Positions 10,940-22,847 of a stretch of 64,000 bases of DNA are shown piece by piece; positions within the stretch are counted from its first letter, which is position 1; every line of letters begins with the position of its first letter. The stretch lies in assembly GCF_010093595.1 (NCBI RefSeq), contig NW_022985440.1, positions 27,215-91,214 on the forward strand, written 5' to 3'. The DNA comes from Mytilinidion resinicola (lineage: Eukaryota; Ascomycota; Dothideomycetes; Mytilinidiales; Mytilinidiaceae). The position numbers and the translations under genes are program-made. Below the pieces are notes generated by a model that made no database searches, was not told the origin of the DNA, and worked only from the letters and a program-made list of their open reading frames with translations.

Positions 10940-13900
10940 CTAAAAAGGTGAACCCGCAGACGGAGCTGGCGCCTGTGATGAGGAAGGCGTCGCGGCAATT
11001 GGAGATGCGAATGCCGTCGAACTGTCAAACGCATCACTCTGCCTACTCGCCGTGCCATTGAGCTGAGGACAAAGTCTAGGGCTTTCGCGTTAGTAAACAC
11101 ACTTCCTAATGACAAGCGTCGAACAAGAATTCTGACAAGGGAGGAATGAAAGCATACTTTTTGTTCGTCTTGATGTGCCCGACCATTCCGCAATTAGCAC
11201 ATTTTCGTTGAGTCCCTGCGTTTTTCGGGGCAGCAGCTGACGGAGATCCCGGTGTAGCAGCATTGGATACAGCCACCGCACTCATATTCTTAGCCTTCTC
11301 CCGACCTTGTCGCCGCTCAACATTGCGCTCCAGTCTAGCGAGTTCTGAGAGGAGACTAGGTAGAGGTTAGTAGTGATTTGCGAGCATTGTAGTAAATCAC
11401 ATACGTCATCTTTTTAATATTGTCCTCCTCCGGATTACCGGACGGCCTCAATTGTTCAATGTTCCTAGAGAGTCTGTCAGTGAAGGCCAATCGACAGCAA
11501 AAAACGAAAACGTACTTCAGTGTGTCATCAAGCTGTTGTTGGTGTCTCCGATTGCGATACAATGAAATGACCTTGGGATCCCGAACGATGATAGTCTCAT
11601 CATCACTCTCGCCATCCTCATTCCTGATCTTGCGAGTGATCCTCAGAACCTTGTTTTTGATCGACTGACTGTTGTTGCTCATCCTGCTGATGTGACTCTC
11701 ATCATCCCGAAGGAATGCCGCGGGCGTCCCATACTCAGATCTGGGAGTCATCCCGCGACCAAGAGGTTGCTGTGTTTCAACATGATCGATGTCCATCTCG
11801 GTATCGGAATGTTCTAAGGTCGACGACAGGCTCTCTTGTTGTTTGGTCCAGATACGCTTGATGGCGTTATCGTACGAATTCTGCTGCCTGGCAACATTGT
11901 AGCTGTGCCCGCCAAGTTCTTTGATCTTCTTAGCATCCAGTTTATCTTCGAGACTCTCTCCCACATCCTTGAAGCCGCCTTTCATCGAGGTTCTAATAAA
12001 GCTGAACGCTTCACCCCGACCGGTTGGATCACCTTCGCCGTGTAGCTCCACCATAGACTTACCCTGACACGCGCTTAGGAAGTTCTTCGTGATCTGCCAT
12101 GGAACCAGTTTCGCCACGATACTATCATTTGTGTTATCTCCTTCCTTCACGTCCATCAACTCAGCCGTGTTTTCGCCCGCGTCGGCAAGGTATCTAGCAC
12201 CGACTTGCATAGCGTCCATTAGACAGATTTCTTCCGGCTTGATCATTGCCCGGAATTGCTCTTCCGTCGTGATAGACTCGTTGAGTTTTGGCTCCCATGA
12301 CTTTGTATTCGTGTTGTACTGCATAATGTCCCTCAGTCTGGAGCGGTTGGAGGCGATGTCTGTGCCAGGGAGATGATCTCTGATCATTTCATTACTAGCG
12401 TATGGGCCTCGGACATTGCGGTGCTTGTTTTTCGTGTACATACGAAGCCCGAGCGCCTTCAATCGCTTCTTGTTTATCTCAGTGACCTTTCGTGCATGGG
12501 TTCCCGGAATCTCGACCGAAGGCAATTGCTGACCAACGACATGCAAGTTCTCCATGTTCCTGAGATACCATCTTGAGCCTTCTACGCCAGTTTGGCTTCT
12601 GCAAACCAAGAAATCGGTGGACTTAGGGTCGTGCCGGAAAATAGGTGCACGATACAACGAATTATGAAGAGCAGGTACTTCCTGGCCTGGGTCGACATAG
12701 CCAAAGACTGAAAAGGGACTCTGGTCTTGGGGAAGGAGCACCGCGGTCTCGCCTATGTCGTGCTTCGGGCGGGCGTTGTCCTCTTCATCCTTTCGTCGAT
12801 AGTAATGAACATATTTATTGCCCATTGCGAGATTGGATAGCATCATAGGATACTCTTCCGAATACTCACAAAGGAGCATGGTCGAGTTGTCTCCCAAAGT
12901 CAAGTCTTCTGCTCGCTCGTAGATAGCCTGCGGCTTTAGATTCTTGAAGCGCTTTCGCTTCAAGGTCTTGTTTGGGGTGAAGTTGGCTCGTTCTCCTGGC
13001 TTGCAATGGAATGCTGGCCGATGGAAGGCGCGAAGTTCCCTGTCAGACAGAGTGATCTGGTAGAATGGATATTGCAACCTTAAAGCAGGCATTCCGTGCT
13101 CTACAGCCAAAGTCCCTATTGTACTTCGGACCTTGTGTTGATGATTCTCTTTCAACGCATCATAGGCATCGTCGTTGGAGATATTGAAGCGTTGCTTCAT
13201 TGGGTTGACGTGCTTCCCTCTGACATCGCGTCTGGATGTAGGGGCTAGTGTCCGAAGCTTCTTAGCCTCTACAGCTGGCTGTTGCTCGTCTATGAGTAGT
13301 TGAGGATCGTTCAGATCTAGAACAGTCTTTCTTGCAATCTTAGCAGTCGCCGCCTCGGGGTCATCGAACGAAGGAAAGCTCCTATCGTAGATAGGGACGT
13401 GTTGCGGTAGGCCTCCATGATCACCAGTCCGTCGCTTCTGTATGAAAGTATTAGCATTGAAATTGGCAGGTCTTGATACTGTCTTACCTTTACTAATGGT
13501 GCGATCATCCCTTTGATCCACTCGTTGTCAGGTGAAAAATCATCGACCCGAAACGCTTCTGCCTCTCCGTTGCTTGACAAAGTGTCTGGACTTGGAATTT
13601 CCAAGTCTTGGCAGATGACCCTCAGATCTTTCCAGGAAACGCCTGCGACCATCTCGTCCTCGTCTATATCATCAGAATTGTCTAGGTCGATCTCATCGCC
13701 ACTATCAGCCACCTCATGCTTCCCGTCGGTAATGACAACTATGCCTCGCTCATCTGCATCGCCATTTGGAACCGACTTCCGCGTCGTGAGGTTATCCGGA
13801 AGCCTGAAACTCCGCTCCTGGTCCTGCTGAATCTCGAGATTCACCTTGGATGGCTGTATAGGCTTCGGCGGCTTCAGAGGTGTTTTGGCAAGGAAGAAAG

Positions 13901-14573
13901 CGCGTTTGTGTGGTATAATTCTGGCAAACCGCAAGGGAACCCCCTCCTCGAAGTCAGGCCACATCTGTTCGAAAAGGTCTGGATCGGTAGCGTCGGCAGT
14001 TGGTAAGTCTGCTGCGCCCGAATGGTCTCGCCGAGACATATCGAACAGGCGACGCTGTTCCCGCGTTTGCTCATCCTCTTCTTCTTCCTCCTCCTCGTCA
14101 TCATCCGCTGTACCGTAATCAACATCCCGGAAGGTCGGCTGGTCAGCGTTTCCCGCATTCGACGTTGTGCCAGTACCGGCGTTCGCGGCAGATTGTGTAT
14201 CGACCGAGATGTTGGACTTGAAGAGGGTCGCATTTTGAGGGTTGTCGTCGAGGAGTGTTGAGGGCTCATCGTCGCCAAACAGATCGCCAAAATCGGCGCC
14301 TTCATTGTCCTCTACCGGGTCTGAGAACAGGCCGGCGAGGCCGTCCTCGTCATCGCCGTTGATGCGATTGCCGTTGGTCTCGTCTTCGTCCTCAGCAAGG
14401 TCGTCGTCCGCGATATCCTCGTAGTCCACAGCATCCGCTGCCTTCTCGCCTGTTTCTAGGTCCCGCGCCAGGAATCCAAGGGCATCCTCTTGGGTCTCGT
14501 CTGCGAGAAGCTTCCGGATCTCTTCGTCGTCCTTCTCCGCCTGGAGATCCTCTTCACCGACGGCGTGTGGCAT
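10940..14573 (-). CDS. TAF1: Transcription initiation factor TFIID subunit 1 (TAF1)
   Basis: Five minus-strand exons (14573-13488, 13437-11516, 11464-11405, 11355-11158, 11075-10940) give 1133 residues, similar to yeast Taf1 (1066). TAF1 is the scaffold of TFIID and contacts TBP and core promoter DNA. The N-terminus is very acidic (D/E runs at about residues 140-200), as expected for the TBP-binding TAND region. The middle (about 380-860) is the TAF1-specific DUF3591 domain, with segments such as MPALRLQYPFYQITLSDREL and GRGEAFSFIRT. A CCHC knuckle, CANCGMVGHIKTNKKLC, sits near the C-terminus and is split by the last intron. As in other fungi there are no bromodomains. The start ATG precedes PHAVGEEDLQ; the frame stays open upstream, so a longer N-terminus is possible but less likely. 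Confidence 0.94.
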
Positions 14574-15289
14574 GCTTGCCGTGATTGCAATATACTCCGG
14601 AGGTTGGACCCCGCCACTAGGTTGGAAGTGGGAGCGTGTCCAGGCAGCGCAGCGCAGGCCTCGACAGAGGACGGCGCAGGATATAGGGTGAAGCTGTCGC
14701 CAGCGCAAGTGAGGTGGGCCAGCGAGAGTGGAAATTCCAGGAAGCCGGTCGGTAGAAGGAGTTGGGAGGCGTAGTTTGGGTAGTGGTTTGGGTGCGGTTA
14801 TCGAGCAGACCGCGGTGCGCGGAGATGATGTCGTGGGTTGATGGCAAATGGCCAAGACCGGGGGTTAGCGGCGAACAAGAAGGCACGTGATCGCGAGCTT
14901 TATGTCATCCACTATTTTCGCAGAGCAGCAAGGGACATGCTTGTAGTTAGACTTGTGTATTCTTTGACACCTGGTTGGAGCCTGGAATTTTGCATTCCTT
15001 TGTGACTCTCAGTCTATACCATTGCATTCCTTGCGTCCCTCGTTCACCTTTTCAGGTATCCCAAAAGATATCAGATGAGCTAGCCAGCAGCCCCTGCAAG
15101 TATTGAAGTTCCTCACGGCTTTCAGAGAGTTTTGACTCTTATCTATCTTGCAGCTTTCGGCCTCATTCCACTTCTTTGCCGCAAGCTACCAACTGCAGAC
15201 CCAGCAGACGCTTCAGCAACGGAGTAAGGCACCATCTTTGTGTGCTTGCCCGAGCGGTGGTTTTCAAGTCAACCTACTTTAGGCAGCAT
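14574..15289. other. TAF1 upstream region
   Basis: About 0.7 kb between the Tgs1 stop and the TAF1 start, both on the minus strand. No reading frame with support was seen; it should carry the TAF1 promoter and the Tgs1 3' UTR. Confidence 0.5.
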
Positions 15290-16411
15290 TCATTCCAAGT
15301 GGGAGACTCCATTTCCTTCGGCAGCCCCATCGGCAGTCTCATCGATAGTCTCATCGTCGTCCTTCGGTCCGAACGTGAAGTCGCCGAAATACACGCATAT
15401 CGCCTTCATCTAAGGTTAGCAATCTAATTGCAAGTCCCCTGAGATATCCCACGTACCTTACTAGCTCCTTTGAGGCAGTAATGCGCAACTTCGAGCTTCT
15501 TACCTTCCGTGGTATATTTAACTAGCTGATTCAGATTCGAAGTTCTGGGGAGATAGAGCACAATGTCTTTCGTGACCTTTGCGAACGCAGTGTATATAGT
15601 GTCGAGGTTGTAAGGCTCCATAGTCTTGAGATTGAAGACATTGTCTTCTCGGTATCCTGGGCCTGTGATGACTTAGCACATCATCCATCATATCGAAAAA
15701 GGATTTTCGCTCACCTCCCCAAGGCGGACTCGCATAGATGATGGCGTCTTTGGTACGAGCCAGATGTGTCCTGAGGACCTCAAAGCAGTCTCCCTCATAC
15801 CACCAGATCTTCTTCTCGACTCCGTAGATCTCTGCGTTGTGTTTTGCGCATTTGAGTACGGCTGGATCTTTCTCGATGGCAAATACCTGCTCCCATCTGC
15901 CAGACAGGGCGAAGGCAATGGCATTTCCACCAGCGCCTGCGAAGGCGTCTATGATGATCTTCTTCTCTTTTGGCGCTCCATCTGATACATGTTCTGATAT
16001 GGCACTTATGAAATGAGCTTGAGATAGAGCGAGGAATATAAAGGTCATACTTAGCCACCGGTTCGGGCGTGATGCCAAACCAAGCATCGTTAGTCATCCA
16101 AATGCCTCTAGAATACTCCGAGAAGATGGTGTCCCTCTGAGCCCAGTACCTAAGTCCGTGTTAGCAGTTCCTTGTATGTGGAGACGAGTAACGAACTTTT
16201 GAACTTCTGCTGGGACATCGTCGCCGTACTGGTAATGAAAAATGCCCTCGTCCGCGGGAGGATCAGTCATGGGCGCCATAGAAACCTGCTCGTGAAAACC
16301 CTTGAAGATTGTTGCTACGCCACCCTCATCGATTGATAATTTGGTTTTTGCCCTGCGTTGCCTCTCTCTGTATAGTCGTGTCTGCTTTTGCCTACGGGTC
16401 GGCGGGCGCAT
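15290..16411 (-). CDS. TGS1: Trimethylguanosine synthase (snRNA cap hypermethylase)
   Basis: Five minus-strand exons (16411-16197, 16149-16051, 16004-15715, 15662-15457, 15403-15290) give 307 residues. Tgs1 converts the m7G cap of snRNAs and snoRNAs to the 2,2,7-trimethyl cap using S-adenosylmethionine. A basic N-terminus (RRQKQTRLYRERQRRAKTK) is followed by KYWAQRDTIFSEYSRGIW and WFGITPEPVA, typical of the family. SAM-binding motif I is DAFAGAGGNAIAFA and the catalytic motif IV is SPPWGGPGY. The PWGG codons are split by an intron; without its removal the motif breaks. The basic N-terminus may act as a nuclear or nucleolar signal (inference). It is divergent from the GRASP gene, with about 360 bp between starts. 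Confidence 0.93.
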
Positions 16412-16772
16412 GAGGTTTCAGTTGGAGTAGTGGCTGCCGGAAATGAGGTGCTGTTAAAATGCAGGTGGTCTAACTTCATTCACGGCCGTGTCTGAGGCTG
16501 TTCATGTGAATTGTTTGCAAGAGAAAAGCACTGACAAACGTGCAAATCTGCGTCTTTGCCTCACTTAGGAGCTCTCAAGCATGACTGGAGACACCAATAT
16601 TCCTTGCACGCTCTGAGTTGTTTCTTCTCAGTCTTCCAAACGCGGGATTCGGAGAGACAGATCAGCGGCATCAGCCACAGAAGCTATGGCCACAACAACA
16701 GACGACGACGAGCAGATCCCAACACCTGGCATCGAAGTTCCATTACTCGCACCCCCCTCGATCTTTGGTACC
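16412..16772. promoter_or_regulatory. Shared divergent promoter, Tgs1 / GRASP
   Basis: The two genes start back to back with 361 bp between the chosen start codons, or 274 bp if the upstream GRASP ATG at 16686 is used. No specific factor site was recognised. Confidence 0.45.
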
Positions 16773-18101
16773 ATGTTCGGAGCACTCAATAGGTTCATCG
16801 CCCGCCTCGACGACGGCCCACGCGAGCAAGGCTCAAGCATACACGGCACGTTCGGGTTCCAGGTCCTGCGCAACACCAACGCTGAGATACCCCTGGAGCC
16901 TTGGTTTGACTTCATTATCGGCATCAATGGGAGAACTATTGTAAGAAACACAAAGTCAATAGAATACTATCGCATATCTAAGTCTTGTTCATCAGGATAA
17001 TCCCGATCCGAATCTCTTTGCTGCAGAGGTCCACAACTGCGCTGGTTCAGCCATAAGCTTAGGACTGTTCAGTGCCAAGGTAAGCATGGAAGTTCGTCTA
17101 GTCCCATTACATCCTAATGTATGTGATGCAGGGCCAGAAAATCAGAGAGGTCTTCTTCCAGGTGCCAGCAGAGAAGCCATCGCTGGGATTATCACTACAA
17201 TGGACACCTCTGTCAGCGACTGAAGATGTTTGGCACATTCTTGATGTTATCCCCAATTCTCCAGCAGATACTGCTGGTCTACTTCCGTATGGTGACTATG
17301 TCATCGGTAGTCCTGAAGGCTTAGTTCGTGGTGAATCTGGACTAGGCGAGTTAGTTGAAGATGTAGGTTCTTGATCTGCATTCCTGGTCTCCCTTCGAAA
17401 GTGCTATTTTCTCAGTTTTTTTACCACGAGTTCAAAAACTTCAAGAAGCAGGAGGCACGTCGATATACGGGCTTCTTGTTGATGTCGCCTTTCGGCCATA
17501 TCTAAAAGAACTTTCTAACCCACAACAGTACATGAATCGCCCGCTCCGCCTGTTCGTATACAACCACGAATACAATGTCACGAGACCAGTTACCATCACC
17601 CCCACACGTACTTGGGGTGGTGAGGGAGCCCTTGGCTGTGTACTAGGCTTCGGCGCTCTCCATCGCATCCCAGCACCGCTAGAAGAGCCTCCACATGGGC
17701 CCGGCGAAACCCTCTTCTCCACTGACTCCGCTTTCGACGAGCAACGGCCTACATCTTCCGCATCGCACGCAGCACCTAATGCCGCACCCCTCGCGCCACC
17801 AACGGCAGACTTCCTTGTTCCAGCTAATATGCAATTCCAATCCAAATCCCCTCCTCTCGCGCCATCTCCAAGTGCAAAACCGAAGAAAGGTCGGGCGCAC
17901 CATGCATTTGCGTCGCCGAGCGCAGGCCTGGACGACTATTTCAAAGAGGGGGAGGAGAAGAGCAAAGAGCAAGATTATGCACCATTGGCGAGAGCTGGAT
18001 CTGTGCCTCCACCTCCAAAGATCGGTGGGCCACCAAGGGCTGGAGGTCCTCCGAAGGCAGCGACGCCTGTGCAAAAAGAAGACGAACCCGGGGCGGAGTA
18101 A
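16773..18101 (+). CDS. GRH1: Golgi reassembly stacking protein (GRASP/Grh1)
   Basis: Exons 16773-16940, 16996-17079, 17132-17362 and 17529-18101 give 351 residues. GRASP proteins work at ER exit sites and the Golgi in tethering and unconventional secretion. Two PDZ-like repeats cover about 1-220, with GSPEGLVRGESGLGELVED and the WGGEGALGCVLGFGALHRIP block. The tail is proline-rich and disordered. I chose the ATG at 16773 (MFGALNRFIARLDDG) because fungal Grh1 starts Met-Phe, a NatC acetylation context needed for membrane targeting in yeast, and because its ACC-ATG context is strong. An in-frame ATG at 16686 would add 29 residues. The third intron is long for this genome (166 bp) but joins VED to YMNRPLRLFVYN exactly as in homologues. 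Confidence 0.92.
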
Positions 18102-18223
18102 TGGGCAGAGCTGCAACGCTGGTGTCTGTGAAGTATGTGGGCTTGGGGGACGAAGGGAATTCTGAGGTTTGTCGTTGCGCGCAAGCTTCGCGAGGATCAT
18201 GATGTCTGGATTTGATCAGCTTG

Positions 18224-18587
18224 TCACTTCGCCTGGAATCCACAGAAAAGTAGACTGACCGTCTTTTCCTCGATGCCATAATCCGTGAGATTCTCTTTGA
18301 ATTTGCTCCGCCGTCGGTCAGCTGTCTCTGCGCTCGAGTCTAGCAGTGGCAGGCGTAGTCAGAATCAATCACGGAGATCGTTACAGATATAACGATGTAC
18401 CTTTAGAGAGCCTTGCTTTCGCCGGAAAAGTGATACCGTCGTCAAACAACTCATCGATCCTCATGTGCGTCGAACCCTCGCCCTTAGCCTTCCACAGCAG
18501 CTCGAGTCTTGGTGCTGGTTCTGTCGTGACACAAACAACCTGTGGCCCCTTCTCGCTGTTTCGGATTCTCTGGAAAGGCCAGCACAT
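18224..18587 (-). CDS. Small hypothetical protein (about 100 residues)
   Basis: Minus-strand exons 18587-18401 and 18339-18224 give 100 residues starting MCWPFQRIRNSEKGPQ and ending in a charged stretch with RRRSKFKENLTDYGIEEK. The 61-bp intron has a GTACAT donor and a CTGCTAG acceptor, and its removal keeps the frame open. The same frame stays open upstream for 31 codons but without an ATG, so a further 5' exon is possible. A weaker donor (GTCAGT) near the 3' end could extend it into sequence antisense to the GRASP tail; I consider that unlikely. I do not recognise the family. It is tail to tail with GRASP, 122 bp apart. Confidence 0.42.
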
Positions 18588-19992
18588 GGTCCGAAGAGTG
18601 AGATGATGCGCGAAGACGTTCCTGGTGTGCTGTATCTGCTTTCGTAACAATCGTATATCTGACAGTGAACTAGTCGTCAATTATGCTTGCATAGAGGAAT
18701 GCGGTAGTATATGCACAAGCGTGAGTATATATGCTTGCTCGAATGTAAACAGCATAGTCCATGTGAGTCGAATTGGCTTGCTTTGTGCCCAGCTTGCGAC
18801 TGCCTCTGGAGGTCGTGTTTTGTTTCAATCTCACGCTTTCTGGAAGGCACAGTGGCAGATCGGAGAGGTTCTTGTTAAGTCAGATTGCTTTCACAAAATA
18901 GTCTTCAGCTTTCGCAGATCATTCGATTGTTCACTTGTATATCTAATGTCTCGAAGTCCGATACAACGGTTGGTGTACCTTTACAATACCTGCGCCGCCT
19001 CAAGGGACATGATATCGCATTCAATCTCGCCAAAGCCTCCCATAGCAGCCCCAGAGCTTGTAAGGACCAGATATAATGCCAAATTCAACAACCAGATCTT
19101 AAGCGCAAAGTAAATAGCATCTTGTTCATTTTCCCGGGAACGCACGAGAGAACCCCTGGATTCTGCTACCATAATATGCAAGAATGTACTTAGAGACCAA
19201 GTTTACGGTGTCAAGAACAGCACATCTCGATCAAATCTCAAAATTCATGGAAGCGCCCCTTGAAAGTCACACCGAAGTTGAATCAAACCGTCAAATTTAA
19301 CGGCTTGGTTTACGATGTGAAAAAAACGAATTGAAAAGCACAGCAAACTAAACGACCAGATTCACAATGCTCGAAACCCGACATCATATCGGAATACTTG
19401 TGAACCTATCTAAGCGGCTCATGCAATGCCAGACACGAGTACACAGACTACGGTACTCCAGACACAGAAATCTATTTTTCTTGCCTATCAAACAAAGTAT
19501 CCCACACTCCAAGCCCCTTCATAAGCGAGTTCACTGGTCTACCGCTGTCTTACATGCTTCGATATACCTTTAGAAACTCAAACAGGATGAGAAGTCACCC
19601 TTTGGAAAAGCAAGAAACGCGTGTTGGGGTATCTCAAGACGGTATCGTGTACAGCTGTTACAAAGGGTATGGGGTGATAGCTTCAGATCCAGCCGGCTGT
19701 TACTCAAATAGGATGGTGCATTTAGATTACCAAAAGTAAGTCACGGTCTACATACAGTCATAGAAGAGTTTAGACAGGCTCATGACGGATTGGTATTCAT
19801 ATTGTGATACTTTGATATTGCCTGGATTAGTCTTTCCCATGTGCTTTAGCACGACTACCCGGTGGCCCTCTAGGGACGTATGAGCAGTATCAGAACGAAA
19901 AGAAGTAGAAAGAGGCATGAAGGGTACGACATGTACGCTTTTCGTACGCCCAGAAGCTAGAAGTTCCACCTTTATGACCCCATTTCCACCGG
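18588..19992. other. Gene-free region
   Basis: About 1.4 kb between the small hypothetical gene and the 3' end of the F-box-like gene. Moderately AT-rich; only short frames without splice or family support. No repeat was recognised. Confidence 0.45.
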
Positions 19993-21547
19993 TCAGTCCT
20001 CAAACTGTACGCCAAGCTTCGCCATAGCTGCACGACTCTTGGGGTATTCTTGTAAGTTGGCAAGACCGTTTGGAAGGTATTCCCCTATACCGTCCGCCTT
20101 CATGATCACTGCGAGAGAAGGGAAATTCTCCTTCAGCCAGGCGACTTGTTCAATCCAGGTTTCGAATGCTACGTGTTCGTGTGTATGTTCGTGCTTACAA
20201 TCCTCTAGATCAATGTAGACCTGACGGAACGAAACACAACGAAGGGATTTCGGCATGAGATTGAAGATCTTCGGTATGGTCTCACATCTGATAGCGAAGT
20301 CATTCAAGCTGAAGCTCTCGAGGTGGTGTAGCGACACTAGGGAACGGAAAAGCCAGCTCATCCAGCCGTGATCCAGGTCGTTGCTCAGTCCTCCAGCACC
20401 ATTTGGTTTAAATGGTTCCATTCTTTCCCCAGTAAGTGCGAGACGTGTGAGATTTGGACACATATTGATCGCATCTGCCCAGTACTTCACCATTCCAATG
20501 CTGCCAGTATGTCCGTCCCACGTCTCGGTACCATAAGTACCTCGAGCTCCACCAATGGTGAGTGAGAGCTCTGTGACAGCCATAGTCCCCAAGCGGTGGA
20601 CCGGGTTCTGCGATAACTTATGGCTTTTGCACATGATAAAAAGAAGGCGATTTACGGTCCTGAATCGTGAGAGATTGGTTAGATTCGCCGCTGCCATATC
20701 GAGTGATTTGACGTGCAAGGGCATAGAGCGTAGTACTACGCCACTGATCCAAGCAAGATTGACGTCGAAGTCATAGATATAGTCCGGGGTGACGGCCGCA
20801 ACGTCGTCCTTCCAACGCCTGACAAAGCTATTGGTAGATGTTGGAGGGGGAAAGTCTTCGGGAAGACATATGCCACACCCTACGTGTTCCAGCTTTGGCA
20901 GCATCGGAAAGATCGCCTTGCAAGAAGAGTAGGCGAAAGCGACCAGGCCGAACCAGCGCGTGCTGGTGGTAAAAGGCTCCACCATACAGGCGTGATACTG
21001 CTCGCAAAAATCCTGCTGCTCATCTGTCAAGTCCTCCACCTTTCTGACCTTAAGCTGATTGCAGAGCTTGATCTTTGTGTTGTCCTCTAAATTATCCGCC
21101 TCTTGTTCGTAACGGAACTCCCATTGGATAGCGGGTGGTACCTGCAGCTATATAATTAGTACTTGTTTTGGCGAGCATGGTGGTCAGAGTGGCTTAACGT
21201 GCCTGCACTTGTACGCGTTTGATATACTTAGATATCTTCGCACCCAGAGGATCAAGCAATAGGCGTTCAAGTTGGGAAGACATTCCGGTTATCAGGATAT
21301 TCAAGGTCATATCTTGGAATAGGAACTCCGGAACCCATTGGCGAAAGCATGAATGGGCTAGATTGGCATTCTTGAGGTCTTCCTTAGAGCTAAGCCGTGT
21401 GAAATGACGGTAGGTTTTCTCAGTTGTGCAGATGTGCCAAGAGGGCGCCAGATGCCCAACAATTAGTCTTAAAAGCTCGACAGGAAGGGTGGTGATTGAA
21501 GGCCTGTCCGAGGCCAGTGGCTGGCGAGTTCTCATTTGTAGCTCCAT
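19993..21547 (-). CDS. F-box-like hypothetical protein
   Basis: Two minus-strand exons, about 21547-21209 and 21141-19993, give about 495 residues. Residues near 20-35 (ITTLPVELLRLIVGHLAP) have the L-P-x-E-(x)2-L-x-x-I pattern of a fungal F-box, the part that binds Skp1 in SCF ubiquitin ligases. The rest has no clear leucine-rich repeats and resembles large fungal F-box-like families with unknown targets. The donor is uncertain: GTGCAG (exon end 21209) and GTACAA (21215) both keep the frame, while the better-looking GTTAAG does not. The acceptor TGCAG before GTA-CCA-CCC is firm. The frame could begin at a GTG at 21550, but the first ATG is at 21547. Role in ubiquitination is inference. Confidence 0.62.
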
Positions 21548-21882
21548 CACCAGTCGCTCGAGGTTAGTAGCTCTGATGTGAAGCTGGAGATGAATGGTGG
21601 TAGTCGAGGGGTGCTACTGTGTGACTGTCTTCCGCTTAGCAGACGGTAGGTTACAAAAGCGCGGTAGAGGACGCGTCAAAGGGACTTCCACGACGCGTTG
21701 ACTACGGTCGATGATCCTCGTCGTTCTAGATCAGGCCGTGGACGAGGTGCAGTTGGAGGGAGCAAGGGTGGAGGAGGGGCGGTTTAGTCCTCGGTGAAGA
21801 CGTCCAGTGCATCGCCGCGAATTGCCGAGTGCTCGAGTGCTGGAGAAAGCGGCCTCAGGTTTGGAGCTGCACCTCACGCACC
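21548..21882. promoter_or_regulatory. Divergent promoter, F-box-like gene / enoyl-CoA hydratase
   Basis: The genes start in opposite directions with 335 bp between them. No defined factor site was identified. Confidence 0.4.
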
Positions 21883-22847
21883 ATGTCTCCGTCTCTCGCC
21901 CCCAGATCTGCTTTCCGCGCCCACATATTGCTCAGGCAGCTGCAGCGGCATGCCTACTCCACGCCAGCCGCCTCGCCGGTGATCAACGTCACCAATGTCC
22001 CCGCTCCCCACTGCGGGAGCATCCGCATCCTCTCTCTGAACCGCCCAGCAGCCCGCAATGCCATCTCAAGGCAATTGCTCGCCGAGTTGAACCACCACAT
22101 CACCAGCATCCACGATGAAGGCGGCTCGGGGTCTACAAGAGCCCTGATCCTCGCCAGCGAAGTCGACTCGAGCTTCTGCGCCGGCGCCGACTTGAAAGAG
22201 CGGGCAGGCTTCACTGCAGAAGAGTGCGCCCATCTTCCCACTCCAACCTCCGAACTACCACTTACCCTCTCTCTAGCACCAAAACCTTCCTCACTTCCCT
22301 CCGCGGCACCCTCGCCTCCATCGCCGCCCTGCCCATCCCCACCATCTCCGCCCTCGCCGCGCCCGCTTTCGGCGGCGGCCTCGAGCTCGCCCTAACCACC
22401 CACCTCCGCATCTTCGGCTCCACCACTATCGTAGCCCTCCCTGAGACCCGCCTCGGCATCATCCCCGGCGCTGGCGGGACCTACCGCCTCCCCGCCGTCA
22501 TTGGTCTCTCTCGCGCCCGTGACATGATCCTCACCGGCCGGCGGGTTGCAGCAAGCGAGGCGTACTTCCTCGGACTGTGTGACCGGCTGGTGGAGGTGCA
22601 AGCAGAGGAGGCGGGCGAGGCGGGGGTGGCGCGGAAGCGGGTGCTGGAGGAGGCAGTCAAGCTGGCGAGGGAGATCTGTGAGGGAGGGCCGATTGCTATA
22701 AATGCGGCGCTGCGGGCGGTGGAGGGGTGTGCTGGGGGCGAGGCGGCGGAGAATGAGATGTATGAGGTCGTTGTGAAGACGAAAGATAGGGACGAGGCGC
22801 TGGTTGCGTTTCGGGAGAAGCGGAAGCCGATGTTTAAGGGCCATTAG
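21883..22847 (+). CDS. Mitochondrial enoyl-CoA hydratase (methylglutaconyl-CoA hydratase-like)
   Basis: Exons 21883-22223 and 22277-22847 give 303 residues. The N-terminus (about 1-27) is rich in Arg, Ser and Ala without acidic residues and contains RHAYST, a plausible mitochondrial presequence and cleavage area. The crotonase fold is clear: CAGADLKERAGF and PAFGGGLELAL form the oxyanion hole and carry the first catalytic Glu; LPETRLGIIPGAGGTYRLP carries the second. These segments most resemble AUH-type hydratases of leucine breakdown, but substrate cannot be fixed from sequence. The donor is GTGCGC and the acceptor CTCTAG, joining A-E-D to T-K-T-F-L. Sequence near the 3' end is very GC-rich. 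Confidence 0.9.

Noticed and set aside
17679..18200. Minus-strand frame that could extend the small hypothetical gene
   Set aside because: Requires a weak GTCAGT donor and runs antisense through the GRASP tail with a Cys/Trp/Arg-rich translation typical of a shadow frame.
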